Positions 1 to 7,063 of a stretch of 13,165 bases of DNA are shown in pieces. Position numbers and translations under genes: made by a program. The notes below the pieces were generated by a model. The model worked only from the letters and a program-made list of their open reading frames with translations, was not told the origin of the DNA and made no database searches. The DNA is from Spirogloea muscicola (taxonomy: Eukaryota; Streptophyta; Zygnematophyceae; Spirogloeales; Spirogloeaceae): positions 911,647 through 924,811 of the forward strand of contig WELB01000019.1 of the NCBI GenBank assembly GCA_009602725.1, written 5' to 3'. Numbering within the stretch: the stretch's first letter is position 1; each line of letters opens with the position of its first letter.

Positions 1-114
1 GGGTTACTGAGTGTCTCGTAGCAGCTTTGTTTCTGTTACTTAGCGCTTCCCCTGGCCCCCTTCTCGTACTCTGTTCATTCTTTTTCGGGCTGGTTGTTCC
101 AGCCCCTATTCTCA

Positions 115-251
115 ATGGGCGAGCACTTTCTTCTCGAGGGCGCCCTTGGCCGGGCAGAAAAGTGCCCGCCACGCCCGGGCAGCCCGTCCCCCGCCCGGCT
201 GCAGGCGGACCCGGCGCCCCACAGCAACCCCCCCACCTCGATCAGCACTCC

Positions 252-286
<35 letters not shown>

Positions 287-735
287 GCCGCGCCCTCCGC
301 TCAAGCCGCCGCCGTGCCACGGGCAGCCGCGGCCCCGCTCCGCCCGCGCGTCGGACCACCTCCCGCCCGCGTCCCCTCTCGCAGGTGCCGCCGCCGCCTA
401 TCTTGGTCAAGCAAGGTGAGCACCGGTCTGCACTAATGCGTCATCGTTGCGGACGGTCTTCCGCAGTTGCTCGTGTGACTGTACCACTCAACGCCTCTTG
501 TCTCCCTCAGGCCAAGCGCTGGCTGAGTGGAAGCGAATTTTCACCACCATTGTCAAGAAGCATCCGAGCTTCAACAAGGACGTTGAGGCCTACGGAGCGA
601 AGCACAAGCGCCTCGACAGATCTAAAGGAGGAGGAAGGAAGAGGGGCACGAGCGGCAACGCGGCATCAACTCCCCGCGGCACTGCGGCCGAGCTGGTCGA
701 CATCATCGACTCGTATCAGGGAGTCGAGGCCGAAT
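115..735 (+). CDS. Two-exon gene fragment, possible Myb/SANT-like DNA-binding protein
   Basis: Exon 1 runs to 415 and exon 2 is 511-735. The intron 416-510 has a clean GTGAGC donor, a CACTAAT branch-like motif and a TCTCCCTCAG acceptor. The phases match (exon 1 from the ATG at 115 leaves one base, exon 2 supplies two). Exon 1 encodes a low-complexity Pro/Ser/Arg-rich stretch with a run of ten Arg from the CCG repeat. Exon 2 encodes ALAEWKRIFTTIVKKHPSF, then VEAYGAKHKRLD, a basic Gly/Arg linker, and AELVDIIDSYQG. This order (Trp-centred helix, basic K-x-KRL helix, Gly/Ser-rich break, acidic-hydrophobic ending) resembles trihelix or Myb/SANT-like domains common in algal transposon-derived proteins; the assignment is inference. 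A second donor (GAAT|GTAAGC) follows at 736, so the protein should continue, but no next exon is clear because an inverted copy of exon 2 lies there. The ATG at 115 is the first ATG in the frame after a stop at 19-21; exon 1 could instead begin after the acceptor-like CTCGCAG at 384. Confidence 0.42.
251..292. repeat. (CCG)n microsatellite
   Basis: About ten uninterrupted CCG units followed by imperfect ones. Depending on frame it reads as poly-Pro, poly-Arg or poly-Ala. In the frame that splices correctly to the next exon it gives poly-Arg. Confidence 0.9.
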
Positions 736-759
736 GTAAGCACAACAGCACCCCTTGAC
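572..759 (+). repeat. Left arm of a ~190-base inverted repeat (exon foldback)
   Basis: This arm covers the 3' three quarters of the Myb/SANT-like exon, its splice donor and about 25 bases of the following intron. Its reverse complement recurs at 842-1034 with roughly 80% identity by eye and a few small indels. The spacer is about 80 bases, and weak similarity continues into it. Confidence 0.85.
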
Positions 760-841
760 CGCGACGGCCTTTCTCTTCCGCTAACTTGTCAAGACCTCCT
801 CCCTGGGTGTATGCCCGGAAAAGCGGTCGAGCAGCCGCCGC

Positions 842-1034
842 TGTCAAGGTGTGCTGTTGTCTCACGTTCGGCCTCGACCCCTGGTATGAGTGGATGATGT
901 CGAACAGCTCGGCCGAAGTGCCACGGAGAACTGATGCCGCCTCGCCGCTCGTGCCCCTTCTTGTAGCGCTGCTCCTCCTTGTAGTTGTTGTCGAGGCGCT
1001 TGTACTTCGCTTGGCAGGCTTCAACGTCCTTGTC
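842..1034 (-). repeat. Right arm of the inverted repeat
   Basis: Read on the minus strand this arm matches 572-759 through the AAGGACGTTGA and ACAAGCGCCTCGACA blocks, the AGCT-TCGACATCATC block and the GTCGAGGCCGAA block just before the splice donor. Differences include a 3-base and a ~4-base indel and a missing base near 880. Confidence 0.85.
866..1034 (-). pseudogene. Decayed inverted copy of the Myb/SANT-like exon
   Basis: The minus strand encodes DKDVEACQAKYKRLDNNYKEE and then, only after a frame change, GTSGEAASVLRGTSAELF and DIIHSYQG, matching the plus-strand exon. A second frame change follows at the GTCGAGGCC block. A GT donor (GCCGAAC|GTGAG) stays at the same place as in the intact copy. 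The first 20 residues of the domain, including the Trp helix, are absent: similarity stops upstream of 1034. The copy is better preserved than the left exon in the KYKRL..YKEE helix, so both copies may descend from a longer-lived family rather than one from the other. Confidence 0.6.
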
Positions 1035-1459
1035 GATGCAGTTGCTGGCTTGATCTGTACATCGTTGCGAACCATGTCATGTATTCCAAGATTCAGCAGC
1101 ATAGCAGAACAACGGCCAATCACAATAGGTTGGGCACCTATTTCTACGAGCATGAGTGCTGGCCTTGCTGTGCTTGCAGCTGTGGCGACTTCACTGGTGT
1201 TGTCCACCATCGTCACATATGACGTTACCTCTGTCCTCTCTGCCGGAGGCCTCTACCTCTGGCTTCTTGGATAGCTGATAATCCAGGAGTAATTGTGGCA
1301 ATGCAATCTGGTAAATTTTGAGTCCATCTCCATCTTGTTAACAAACTTTTATCCACTGACTTTATATGAGCCTATGGATTGTCCGTGCCATATGCGCTAC
1401 GATGGCGTCATGAGCTGGTATGACAACATCTTCCTAAAAGCAGCTTGTTAATCGCGGGG
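1035..1459. other. Stretch without an assignable gene
   Basis: The part up to about 1275 is open in several frames, but the long plus frame there (786-1274) is antisense to the decayed exon. From 1288 the composition turns AT-richer, as in introns or intergenic DNA. A short open plus-strand segment, MRYDGVMSWYDNIFLKAAC, ends at a stop near 1447. It may be an exon remnant; I do not recognise it. Confidence 0.4.
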
Positions 1460-1621
1460 GTACTGGGGTCTGCCACTGGCACTGTGGGAACTTTCATACT
1501 ACGGTTGGTCTGCACCAATCTCAAGCAACTTCTCCTCGGGCACTACAATGCCATGAACGGTAGCAATGTGCTTCCTAGTATTATCACATTATCGGACAAA
1601 GCACATGTGTGGTATGATTGA
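1460..1621 (+). CDS. Exon-like open frame, unrecognised
   Basis: A plus frame that reads like coding sequence: VLGSATGTVGTFILRLV, then TNLKQLLLGHYNAMN, then a stop at 1619-1621. A GT donor candidate (GAACG|GTAGC) lies after the AMN codons. No start codon is obvious and no domain is recognised. It could be an internal exon of a gene whose last exon is at 1689-1784, but the joining phase is unproven. Confidence 0.2.
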   Translation, partial: VLGSATGTVGTFILRLVCTNLKQLLLGHYNAMNGSNVLPSIITLSDKAHVWYD

Positions 1622-1688
1622 CATTTATGTGAGTCGATGTGAAATTCTTAGTCACAATGTGCTGAGGCACAGCTTGGCCTTCCTGTAG

Positions 1689-1784
1689 CTTGAAGCTGGC
1701 CGGAAACTCAGCAATGCCCGAGCGAGCCTTCTGTTGCCACTGAATCTGTCTTCGCTGGTAGACGATTTCGACTGGCAGGAGTAG
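1689..1784 (+). CDS. Candidate terminal exon, unrecognised protein
   Basis: A pyrimidine-rich acceptor (CTTGGCCTTCCTGTAG) precedes a frame reading LEAGRKLSNARASLLLPLN and SSLVDDFDWQE, followed by TAG at 1782-1784. The Leu-rich amphipathic start and the acidic, aromatic C-terminus look like a real protein end. Its upstream exons may be 1460-1621 or parts of the Myb/SANT-like fragment, but I could not join them. The minus-strand frame over the same interval looks like a shadow. Confidence 0.28.
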   Translation, partial: LEAGRKLSNARASLLLPLNLSSLVDDFDWQE

Positions 1785-2402
1785 CTTCTGGCAAAGCTGC
1801 GATGACAGGTTGGCATGAAAATTTTCAACTCATCGGACTCTTGTTGATGATGCATGTCGGGCCAAAAAGTCGTCATCTTCCTGCAAGTTTACATGGGGAG
1901 TTCGGCTGCTTCTTCCTGCGCCTCCGCCACTGTCCCGCACTTAGCTGCTCCCGGACGTCCAAGTTAAGGTCGAGGATGCGCATCGGCTTTGTGCCCCGCG
2001 CCAGAGTGCCCCCGCCGGCTGGCGCTGTTGGCGCTGATAGCGCTGGCATTGGCGGCGAGGCATTGTGCCGCCGTCGCAGTCTGCGCCCGGCATGTCAGCT
2101 GCTGCCATGGCAGCCACCAGCTGCAGCTGCCCTACCGACTGCAGCTGTCCAGGGACTGCGGCCTTCTCAAGGATGGCTTTCCTGTTCAATTACCAGCACT
2201 CTCTCATCCGAATTTCTTGCAATTGCCGGGAGGCCCTCGCTAGTGCTGCCAAGTCTTGCCAATGCACGTTTTGGTAATAGCAGAGCGTTATCAGGAATTC
2301 AAGTGAGGGATGAGTCAGTGGAAGCACCTAGTAGCGCAAGCAATGGAAGGTACCAATCTCTAGGTTCGCCAGTCAACTGCATTCTTTGTGCCCCCAACTT
2401 GA
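1785..2402. other. GC-rich stretch, no confident gene
   Basis: About 600 bases with overlapping frames in both directions, none with clear splice sites or a recognisable domain. The plus frame 1802-2410 and the plus frame 1989-2243 are Ala/Pro/Cys-rich and the minus frame 1941-2189 is Gln-rich; all share the CAGCTGCAG repeats near 2098-2150. A first exon or UTR is possible. Confidence 0.3.
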
Positions 2403-2410
2403 CTATATAA
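2403..2410 (+). promoter_or_regulatory. TATA-box-like site
   Basis: CTATATAA in a CTTGACTATATAAGAG context is a near-perfect TATA element. The next plus ATG (about 2446) opens a frame of only about 21 codons, so no gene is tied to it. It could be chance in AT-richer DNA. Confidence 0.25.
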
Positions 2411-2815
2411 GAGTGTTCAACTGCCCCAAGCTTTCTCTAGCAGCGATGGTTCTCTTGGCATCTGGATCGCATAATTTTGCGAGGTCAGGTGTATGCAAAG
2501 TTGCATCTTGAATTTGTAGATGGAACGTGAGGACCCAAATGGGAAAGACTTGTTGCGACAGATTATTCTGCATATCGAGTTTCTCGATCTGATTACTAGA
2601 ACTCTGATTGAGGCTCTCTGACTGATGTAGGAGTGAGGCTCTTAATGTGCTATTTCCACATATAGTGTGGGGAGCAGAAAAATCTAGCAACACTTGCATG
2701 CATTCTTAAAATAGACCCTACACCTCAGCCGAGGTGTTGCAATATTCTGAAAGACAGCGTCGAGCATTTGTTGCGCGTCATACATGCAGCAGTTACATAG
2801 GTCGAAAATACATTC
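2411..2815. other. AT-richer stretch between TATA-like site and NUMT
   Basis: It contains a minus-strand open frame (2403-2699) whose end reads LTFHLQIQDATLHTPDLAKL and DPDAKRTIAARESLGQ, which looks helical and possibly coding but matches no family I know. It also holds the hairpin at 2720-2737. Whether part of this is further mitochondrial DNA continuing beyond cox1 cannot be settled by eye. Confidence 0.3.
2720..2737. repeat. Short perfect hairpin (7-bp stem, 4-base loop)
   Basis: ACACCTC-AGCC-GAGGTGT. It lies about 80 bases beyond the end of the cox1 similarity on the minus strand, where intergenic hairpins occur in some algal mitochondrial genomes; that link is inference. Confidence 0.6.
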
Positions 2816-3329
2816 CAGAGTCTCTTTGATAGCTGGTATTTCTTCAAAAGTATGAAATGCTGGAGGGCTCTGTACCATCCATTCTAAGGTAGTAGAATCA
2901 TCTTGTGTAGCCCATGGACTAGCAGCACATTTGTGATCATTACTTAGAATTAGGTACACTATGTAAAGGAACAGTGAAATATCTACTACAGATACATGAG
3001 AACCAAAACTACAAAGGGCAACTCATCCCGCAAATGCATCTGGATAATCTGGTATACGACGTGGCATACCTGCAAGTCCCAAGGAATGCATAGGATCCAA
3101 AAAACCAAAAATGGATTTGACCTAAAGTTCTTTGATATTGAAGGCCAAAATTTGTTGGCCCTATCCCTGTAATAAAACCCTATCTAATAATAAAATCTTG
3201 CGAATAAGGCAAAGACAGCTCTCATAGAATGAACATAATGGGCAAAAAAGGTACACGTGAAAAGGTAGAAACAACATGACTAATAGCTCCAAGTCCTGGT
3301 GACATCAGAACATATACCTCTGGTTGATC
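2816..3329 (-). pseudogene. cox1: Nuclear copy of mitochondrial cox1 (NUMT), 3' part, decayed
   Basis: Reading down the minus strand, the segments match cytochrome c oxidase subunit 1 in order. PEVYVLMSPGLGAISHVV and STFSR are at 3323-3255. HYVHSMRAVFALFARFYY follows from 3240, then [17 protein letters not shown]. After a frame change come [37 protein letters not shown] and [18 protein letters not shown], ending IPAIKET near 2819. About 80 residues are missing between STFSR and HYV, and about seven between HFWFF and the next block. Conserved Trp codons have become TAG (after FYY) and TGA (after DAFAG), and conserved Gly codons read AGA. The lesions, nuclear-type flanks and absence of other mitochondrial genes indicate an old mitochondrial insertion in the nucleus, not a working oxidase gene. 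Its upper edge abuts a low-complexity nuclear segment at about 3330. Confidence 0.93.
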
Positions 3330-3985
3330 TCCAGATGGCAAGGGAGCTCATTGGCGGAAGTCCGCTGCAGGCAGGCAATTTATTGCTGGTCATCTGCAAA
3401 TTCTTCGACTTGAGCTGCTGACTAGGGGTTTGGAAGCTCCTGTTCATGTTGGCCGCTTGCATAGCTGTGTGGTTGCCGGCCACTTGCGGGCGGCCTCGTC
3501 GAAGTGGGTAGAACGGGCCGACGGGTGGGCCATCTCGATAAGGCAGGGCCGCGACTGCGGGCAGCTCGGAGGTCGCGCCGGCGGTGGCACTAGTGAGGTG
3601 CGCCGTGTTGAGTCTTGAGCTCTGCCATCTTGCGGGGATGTGCAACAGCTCCCGTGTGGAACTGCTGCCGCCGCCGCCGCTGCCGCTGCCGCTGCGGCTG
3701 CTGCTGGCAACCTCACTACGCGACCCCTGTACTGCCGCGCTTGCAGTGCGCTCTGCTGGGCCGGCGGGGATCGGTGGCGTACGCCCTAGTGAGTGCAAGG
3801 GAGCAAGCCCCTCCAGCCCCTCAAACCCTGAACCCGGCGGCGCGCCCTAGTGCTGCCAGCCTGGATCTCACGGGTCGGCGTCGACCCCAACGGTGGAGAT
3901 CCAATCGATCCACCAACCGCTGAGACCACCGGACTCCCTAGCTCAGAGATAAACCCTGAGCCCCTCAGTACCCCGCCAACACTTC
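3330..3985. other. GC-rich low-complexity stretch, no confident gene
   Basis: Next to the NUMT a plus frame reads MARELIGGSPLQAGNLLL and ends in a stop near 3420, preceded by an acceptor-like CTCCAG. On the minus strand a long frame (3280-3798) is Ser/Gly-rich and runs into cox1 DNA at its 3' end, so its end cannot be an original protein end. A GCN/CCG-rich tract at about 3665-3708 makes all frames look open. CCCTGAACCC and AAACCCTGAG motifs at about 3825 and 3950 resemble degenerate telomere units. Confidence 0.35.
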
Positions 3986-4044
3986 ACTGTGTGTGGGCCT
4001 ATAATGCGCGCATGGAGGTGGTACCGCGCGGCTCCACACACAGT
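3986..4044. repeat. Stem-loop, 11-bp perfect inverted repeat
   Basis: ACTGTGTGTGG at 3986-3996 pairs with CCACACACAGT at 4034-4044. The stem can extend inward by GCC/GGC with one wobble. The loop holds a further CGCGC/GCGCG pair. It might be a transcript hairpin or the remnant ends of a small element; no flanking duplication was seen. Confidence 0.6.
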
Positions 4045-4450
4045 TCTAGAACCTAGATCATACGAGCTAGCAAGAGTTTCACAGATTTCTCACAACACGC
4101 CGGAGGGGCGCGGCGCCGTGCAAGAGGGCGCAGGCGGGGCGACTGCCGGGGACGCTGCGGCACACCAACTCATCGGGTGAGTGAGTGGAACGCCTTGCAT
4201 GCATGCGTCGGGACGCGACACCGGGGGCGGAACCGACGAGTCTAAGACAGATACATTTATAGACTACATTATTAGAGAGGTGGGCTTGGGCAAATTCCCT
4301 CTAGCTATAAGGCTCAAACCAGTACTTTCTTCCCACGGTGCGGCTGCCGGCGGCACGGCGGCGACGGGGCGACGGCGGCGGCGACGGCGTCAGCGGCGGC
4401 GGCGAGCGCTGATCGGGTAGGGGGTTGCATTGCGGTTCCAAAGCTTGTGA
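4045..4450. other. Stretch without an assignable gene
   Basis: An open plus frame (4181-4420) encodes TFIDYIIREVGLGKFPLAIR followed by an Ala/Gly and poly-Arg tail from a CGG-rich tract at about 4365-4408. The first part could be an exon, but it lacks a recognisable domain and clear splice sites. Confidence 0.3.
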
Positions 4451-4509
4451 GGGTTTGGGGTGTAAGGTTTTAGGTTTCAGGGTTTAAGGGATTTAGGGGT
4501 CAGGGGTTA
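4451..4509 (+). repeat. Degenerate telomere-like tract, G-rich on plus strand
   Basis: A run of TTTAGGG-like units: GGGTTTGGGG, AGGTTTTAGG, CAGGGTTTAAGGG, ATTTAGGGG, CAGGGG. The orientation is opposite to the tract at 12305-12345. The many G-triplets could allow a G-quadruplex. Confidence 0.7.
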
Positions 4510-4834
4510 TGGTGCATGTGGGTGTGGGGCGGGGCGACGGGTCCGCCTGCAGCCGGGCAGAGGAGGGGGCAGGCTGCCCGGGCTTGGCGACGCCCTCGTG
4601 AGCGCCGGGAAGATCTAACGGCAAACAGCGGTCTCACGCCGGCGACGGACGGCTGGAAATGGCCTATGATGTTGCGCGGGCTGCCCGGGCGCAAACATTT
4701 CGAAAAACGCCCCGCCTCGAGGGCGTGTCCGCCATGGACGCCACCAGAGCCCCGCGCCGCCGAGCCCCGAGCTCTCGGAGCCGCCGCCAGCCCGGGCTGC
4801 CGACCGCCGCCCTCGCAACCGCAGGCGCCGCGCA

Positions 4835-5372
4835 ATGCCGCAGCCGCCGCCGCTGCCGCCCGCCCGCCGCTGCGGACTGCCTTCCCGCCGCCGCACCGCC
4901 CGGATGGCGGGCGCCGCCACTTATGAGGTAGGCTACTTCGATAGCCGCGACGGCTCCTACGGGGCCGCTCAGGACGAGCTGTTGCGTCGCGAGCTGCGGG
5001 TCTCGGAGGAGCTGGAGGTCGCGTTCAGCGCCCTGATCGACTTCCTCACCGACGCCACGGACGGCAGCAACGCTGCGTATCAGGCGTGGCTGGCGGACTG
5101 GTCCGGCCGCCTCAGCATGACCGACTTTGCGGCCTTCGTACTGTGGTCGCGGGACGTATGTGCGTACTCAGACGAGGCGGTCACCGGGATGGTGCACGCC
5201 CTGTGCTCTTTCGCGGAGCGTTGCCCCGAGTTCTTCTGCGACGGCACCGTCAGAACCTACCAGTGGACAGCAGAGTCGCTCAGACGAACTCAAAGCGCTG
5301 CAACCCGCACGCGACGGTGAACGCCAGCGCCTGCTCGCCGCCGCCGCCCGAGGCCCCCGCCGCCGGCTCTGA
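4835..5372 (+). CDS. Unrecognised protein, coding region with apparent frame shift near 5283
   Basis: From ATG 4835 (or ATG 4904, MAGAATYEVGYF, which skips a Pro/Arg-rich leader) the frame encodes an evenly mixed, helical protein: DELLRRELRVSEELEVAFSA, then YQAWLADWSGRLSMTDFAAF, SDEAVTGMVHALCSFAERCP, RTYQWTAESL. Base composition and residue mix are those of a real gene. After WTAESLR the frame degenerates to an Arg/Thr tail and stop (5318-5320), while the next frame continues as SDELKALQPARDGERQRLLA and AAARG to a stop at 5372. This suggests a one-base insertion or two-base deletion at about 5268-5285. The helix spacing around MVHALCSF faintly recalls a cyclin fold, but I would not name it so. 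The telomere-like tract lies about 330 bases upstream. Later exons may exist at 5400-7280. Confidence 0.5.
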
Positions 5373-5491
5373 CTGCCGGCGTCCCGCCTGCCCAAGAAGC
5401 CACTTAGGTGGACCAGATACGTATATGCAATCGACCCACAATGTTGATATCTGTGGTATGCTTCCAAACCTGGACAGTCTACAGCAATCAA
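5373..5491. other. Short gap, possible intron or 3' UTR
   Basis: Composition shifts from GC-rich to balanced. Acceptor-like CACTTAG (5407) and GGACAG (5480) occur, but there is no decisive exon. Confidence 0.3.
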
Positions 5492-5492
5492 A

Positions 5493-5693
5493 TTGCTGCT
5501 ACAGGAAGCACGTACTTGCAGTAGACAGCTTCAATCTATCTTATACTCCTGTGGATACTCGCACTGCAGTTGTCCTAATCAGCCGGGTGAGTACAGGTCT
5601 GCTGTGCTCCATGCCTCTTGCAGCCTGGGTCCGCAGTCTGGTCTGGACAAGGAATGCCAGCATGAGGTCAAGCACGGCACAGATTGGAGATGA
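5493..5693 (+). CDS. Cysteine-rich open frame, possible exon
   Basis: The frame reads TCSRQLQSILYSCGYSHCSC then PNQPGEYRS and, later, SGLDKECQHEVKHGTDWR before a stop. The Cys/His clusters and the KECQ...W ending faintly recall a MYND-type zinc finger, but the spacing does not fit a standard one, so this is a guess. A strong donor (CCGG|GTGAGTAC) at about 5586 sits inside the frame and suggests the exon may stop there in some transcript. No start codon (the frame opens with TTG). It could be a downstream exon of the gene at 4835-5372. Confidence 0.2.
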   Translation: MLLQEARTCSRQLQSILYSCGYSHCSCPNQPGEYRSAVLHASCSLGPQSGLDKECQHEVKHGTDWR

Positions 5694-5883
5694 ATATATG
5701 TGAAGTCTTTACAGCTGGCTCTTTTTAAGCTTCCGCTCAATAGCTTTCCAGTCAGCAAGTGCAGACCAGAGTAATAAGAGTCTTTGTCTGAAGGAAACGA
5801 GCTCGTTCAGAGGGACGAGGGCTGTGATCGAGCTATGGTGTCAGGTACTATAAGTATTACAGAGGACGCTGGGTTTTCAGAAC
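5694..5883. other. Noncoding stretch with a dispersed-repeat copy
   Basis: AT-balanced DNA with no convincing frame. The segment 5802-5837 resembles the repeat copies listed at 6703 and 7654. Confidence 0.4.
5802..5837 (+). repeat. Dispersed repeat, copy 1 (weakest)
   Basis: GAGCTCGTTCAGAGGGACGAGGGCTGTGA aligns with the core of the 7654 copy (CAGCTCATTTCAAGGAGGGCGAGGGCTGTGA, shown here only in outline). Confidence 0.4.
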
Positions 5884-6030
5884 GTGAATAAAAGAATCAA
5901 CAAATTAAGTGTGGATTCCGACAAACTTGCTAAAGATGTCACTTCTGAAGTGCAAAATGCTGCTATAACAGTATACCATCGTGCTGTGTCTGTATGGATT
6001 TTGAAGAATTACGAAGGTGCTTCTGGATAG
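5884..6030 (+). CDS. Exon-like open frame, unrecognised
   Basis: The plus frame VNKRINKLSVDSDKLAKDV, TSEVQNAAITVYHRAVSVW, ILKNYEGASG, then TAG at 6028-6030, has a protein-like residue mix in AT-rich DNA. No start, domain or secure splice sites. It may be a fragment of a degenerate or transferred gene. Confidence 0.18.
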   Translation: MNKRINKLSVDSDKLAKDVTSEVQNAAITVYHRAVSVWILKNYEGASG

Positions 6031-6206
6031 GCGCAACAGGACACGAAGTACTGAATCAGTGAAGATACCTTCAGAACAGCATTCATTCTCATTACCTTCA
6101 AATTTGTGAATCCGTACTACTTGCTCAGGCGACCTGTCAAATCCTACCTGGGGGCCTTGCTTACTTGGTCTGAACATATAACATGCGCCTTGCCATCTCT
6201 GTGCAG

Positions 6207-6873
6207 CGTCCCTTGCCTTTGCTACTCACTTGCGGGGAGGCCGCGCTTTGGATGCCGCCTCAGGGATTTCGCCAGGGGGGACGCTTTTCCGCTCGTGCAA
6301 TTTACGCTCCTTGACTGCAACGGCCATGATATTCACAGCGTGATCGAGCATCAAATGGTAGTGCCTTGGTGGCAAAAGCCTTGTGAGGTGCAGTTTCAAG
6401 GAGGGGGACTGCAGCTTACCCTGCAGTCAATGCTGGACTCTCTTCTGCCAACCTCAGTGAATGCAATGCCGGGCGTACTGCACCGGGTCTACTGCAACAT
6501 TGTGGACAGGGCCGGCCGGGGCTCCAAGTTGTGGTCTGCTGCCCATTGCGGTCTGGACTATGCTGCAGAAGATTCTGCCCATGTAAGACGCTGCCTGATG
6601 TGTGGTCGGAACTGGTTGGCCATCTCAGCTGGCGAACAGCAGTGCAGGTATATGAAGCGGCGGACCATTTTTAGCACTAGTAGCAGCAAAAGCTACTTTG
6701 GGAAAAGAAGCAGCTCCTTCAAGACTGGGGACATGGCTGTGAGAGGCCAACCCAAAAGGAATGGACGATGTCCAAAATGGCCAGAGAGTGCGATTCAGAA
6801 GACTCCTCTCCATGACGCCTCCTTGGGAGAGAGTGCCTGTGTAATGACCCTTCCTCTGCACGCGCAGTCTTAA
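6207..6873 (+). CDS. Open frame with splice-like borders, unrecognised
   Basis: After an acceptor-like TCTCTGTGCAG at 6206 the frame runs 220 codons to a stop at 6871-6873. The first part is Cys-rich, then FPLVQFTLLDCNGHDIHSVI, LQLTLQSMLDSLLP, VLHRVYCNIVDRAGRGSKLW and RRCLMCGRNWLAISAGEQQC. Donor-like sites stand at 6583 (CCCAT|GTAAGA) and 6649 (TGCAG|GTATAT). From about 6700 the frame enters the dispersed repeat, so its C-terminus is probably not genuine. The minus-strand frame over 6625-7212 has no clearer claim. It could belong to the same gene as 4835-5372. Confidence 0.25.
6703..6800 (+). repeat. Dispersed repeat, copy 2
   Basis: It contains AGAAGCAGCTCCTTCAAG and, at 6734-6760, TGGCTGTGAGAGGCCAACCC followed by AAAAGGA. 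The latter recurs almost exactly at 12624-12649 in PTA intron 1, with weaker similarity continuing about 40 bases further. Confidence 0.65.
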
Positions 6874-7063
6874 GTAGTAGCTCTTGATTGGTGTTCGGTA
6901 ATAGAAGGTCACAGGGGCAAAACCACCCACACAGTCAAGCGCCAGCGCACACAGCAGTGGGGATCCTGCCCTGAGGCACCACCAGCAGGCGGTGACTCTT
7001 CCTTTTGGGCACAAGTAGCAACTACTTCCACAAGGCCGCAGCCACGGTACTATACTTCGAGCA

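Noticed and set aside
27-419. Proline-rich protein with a hydrophobic leader (poly-Pro frame)
   Set aside because: The poly-Pro run is the CCG microsatellite, and this frame does not match the phase of the well-supported exon 511-735.
786-1274. Plus open frame with a very hydrophobic Leu/Val stretch, resembling a membrane protein
   Set aside because: It is the antisense of the inverted Myb/SANT-like exon; the hydrophobic run comes from reading AAC/TAC/GAG codons backwards.
2684-2959. Minus open frame of 91 codons as a new gene
   Set aside because: Its first two thirds are the cox1 C-terminus ([18 protein letters not shown]), so it is part of the NUMT.
4904-5280. Cyclin assignment for the 4835 gene
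   Set aside because: Only a loose helix pattern around MVHALCSF; the continuation ELKALQPARDGERQ does not follow a cyclin box.
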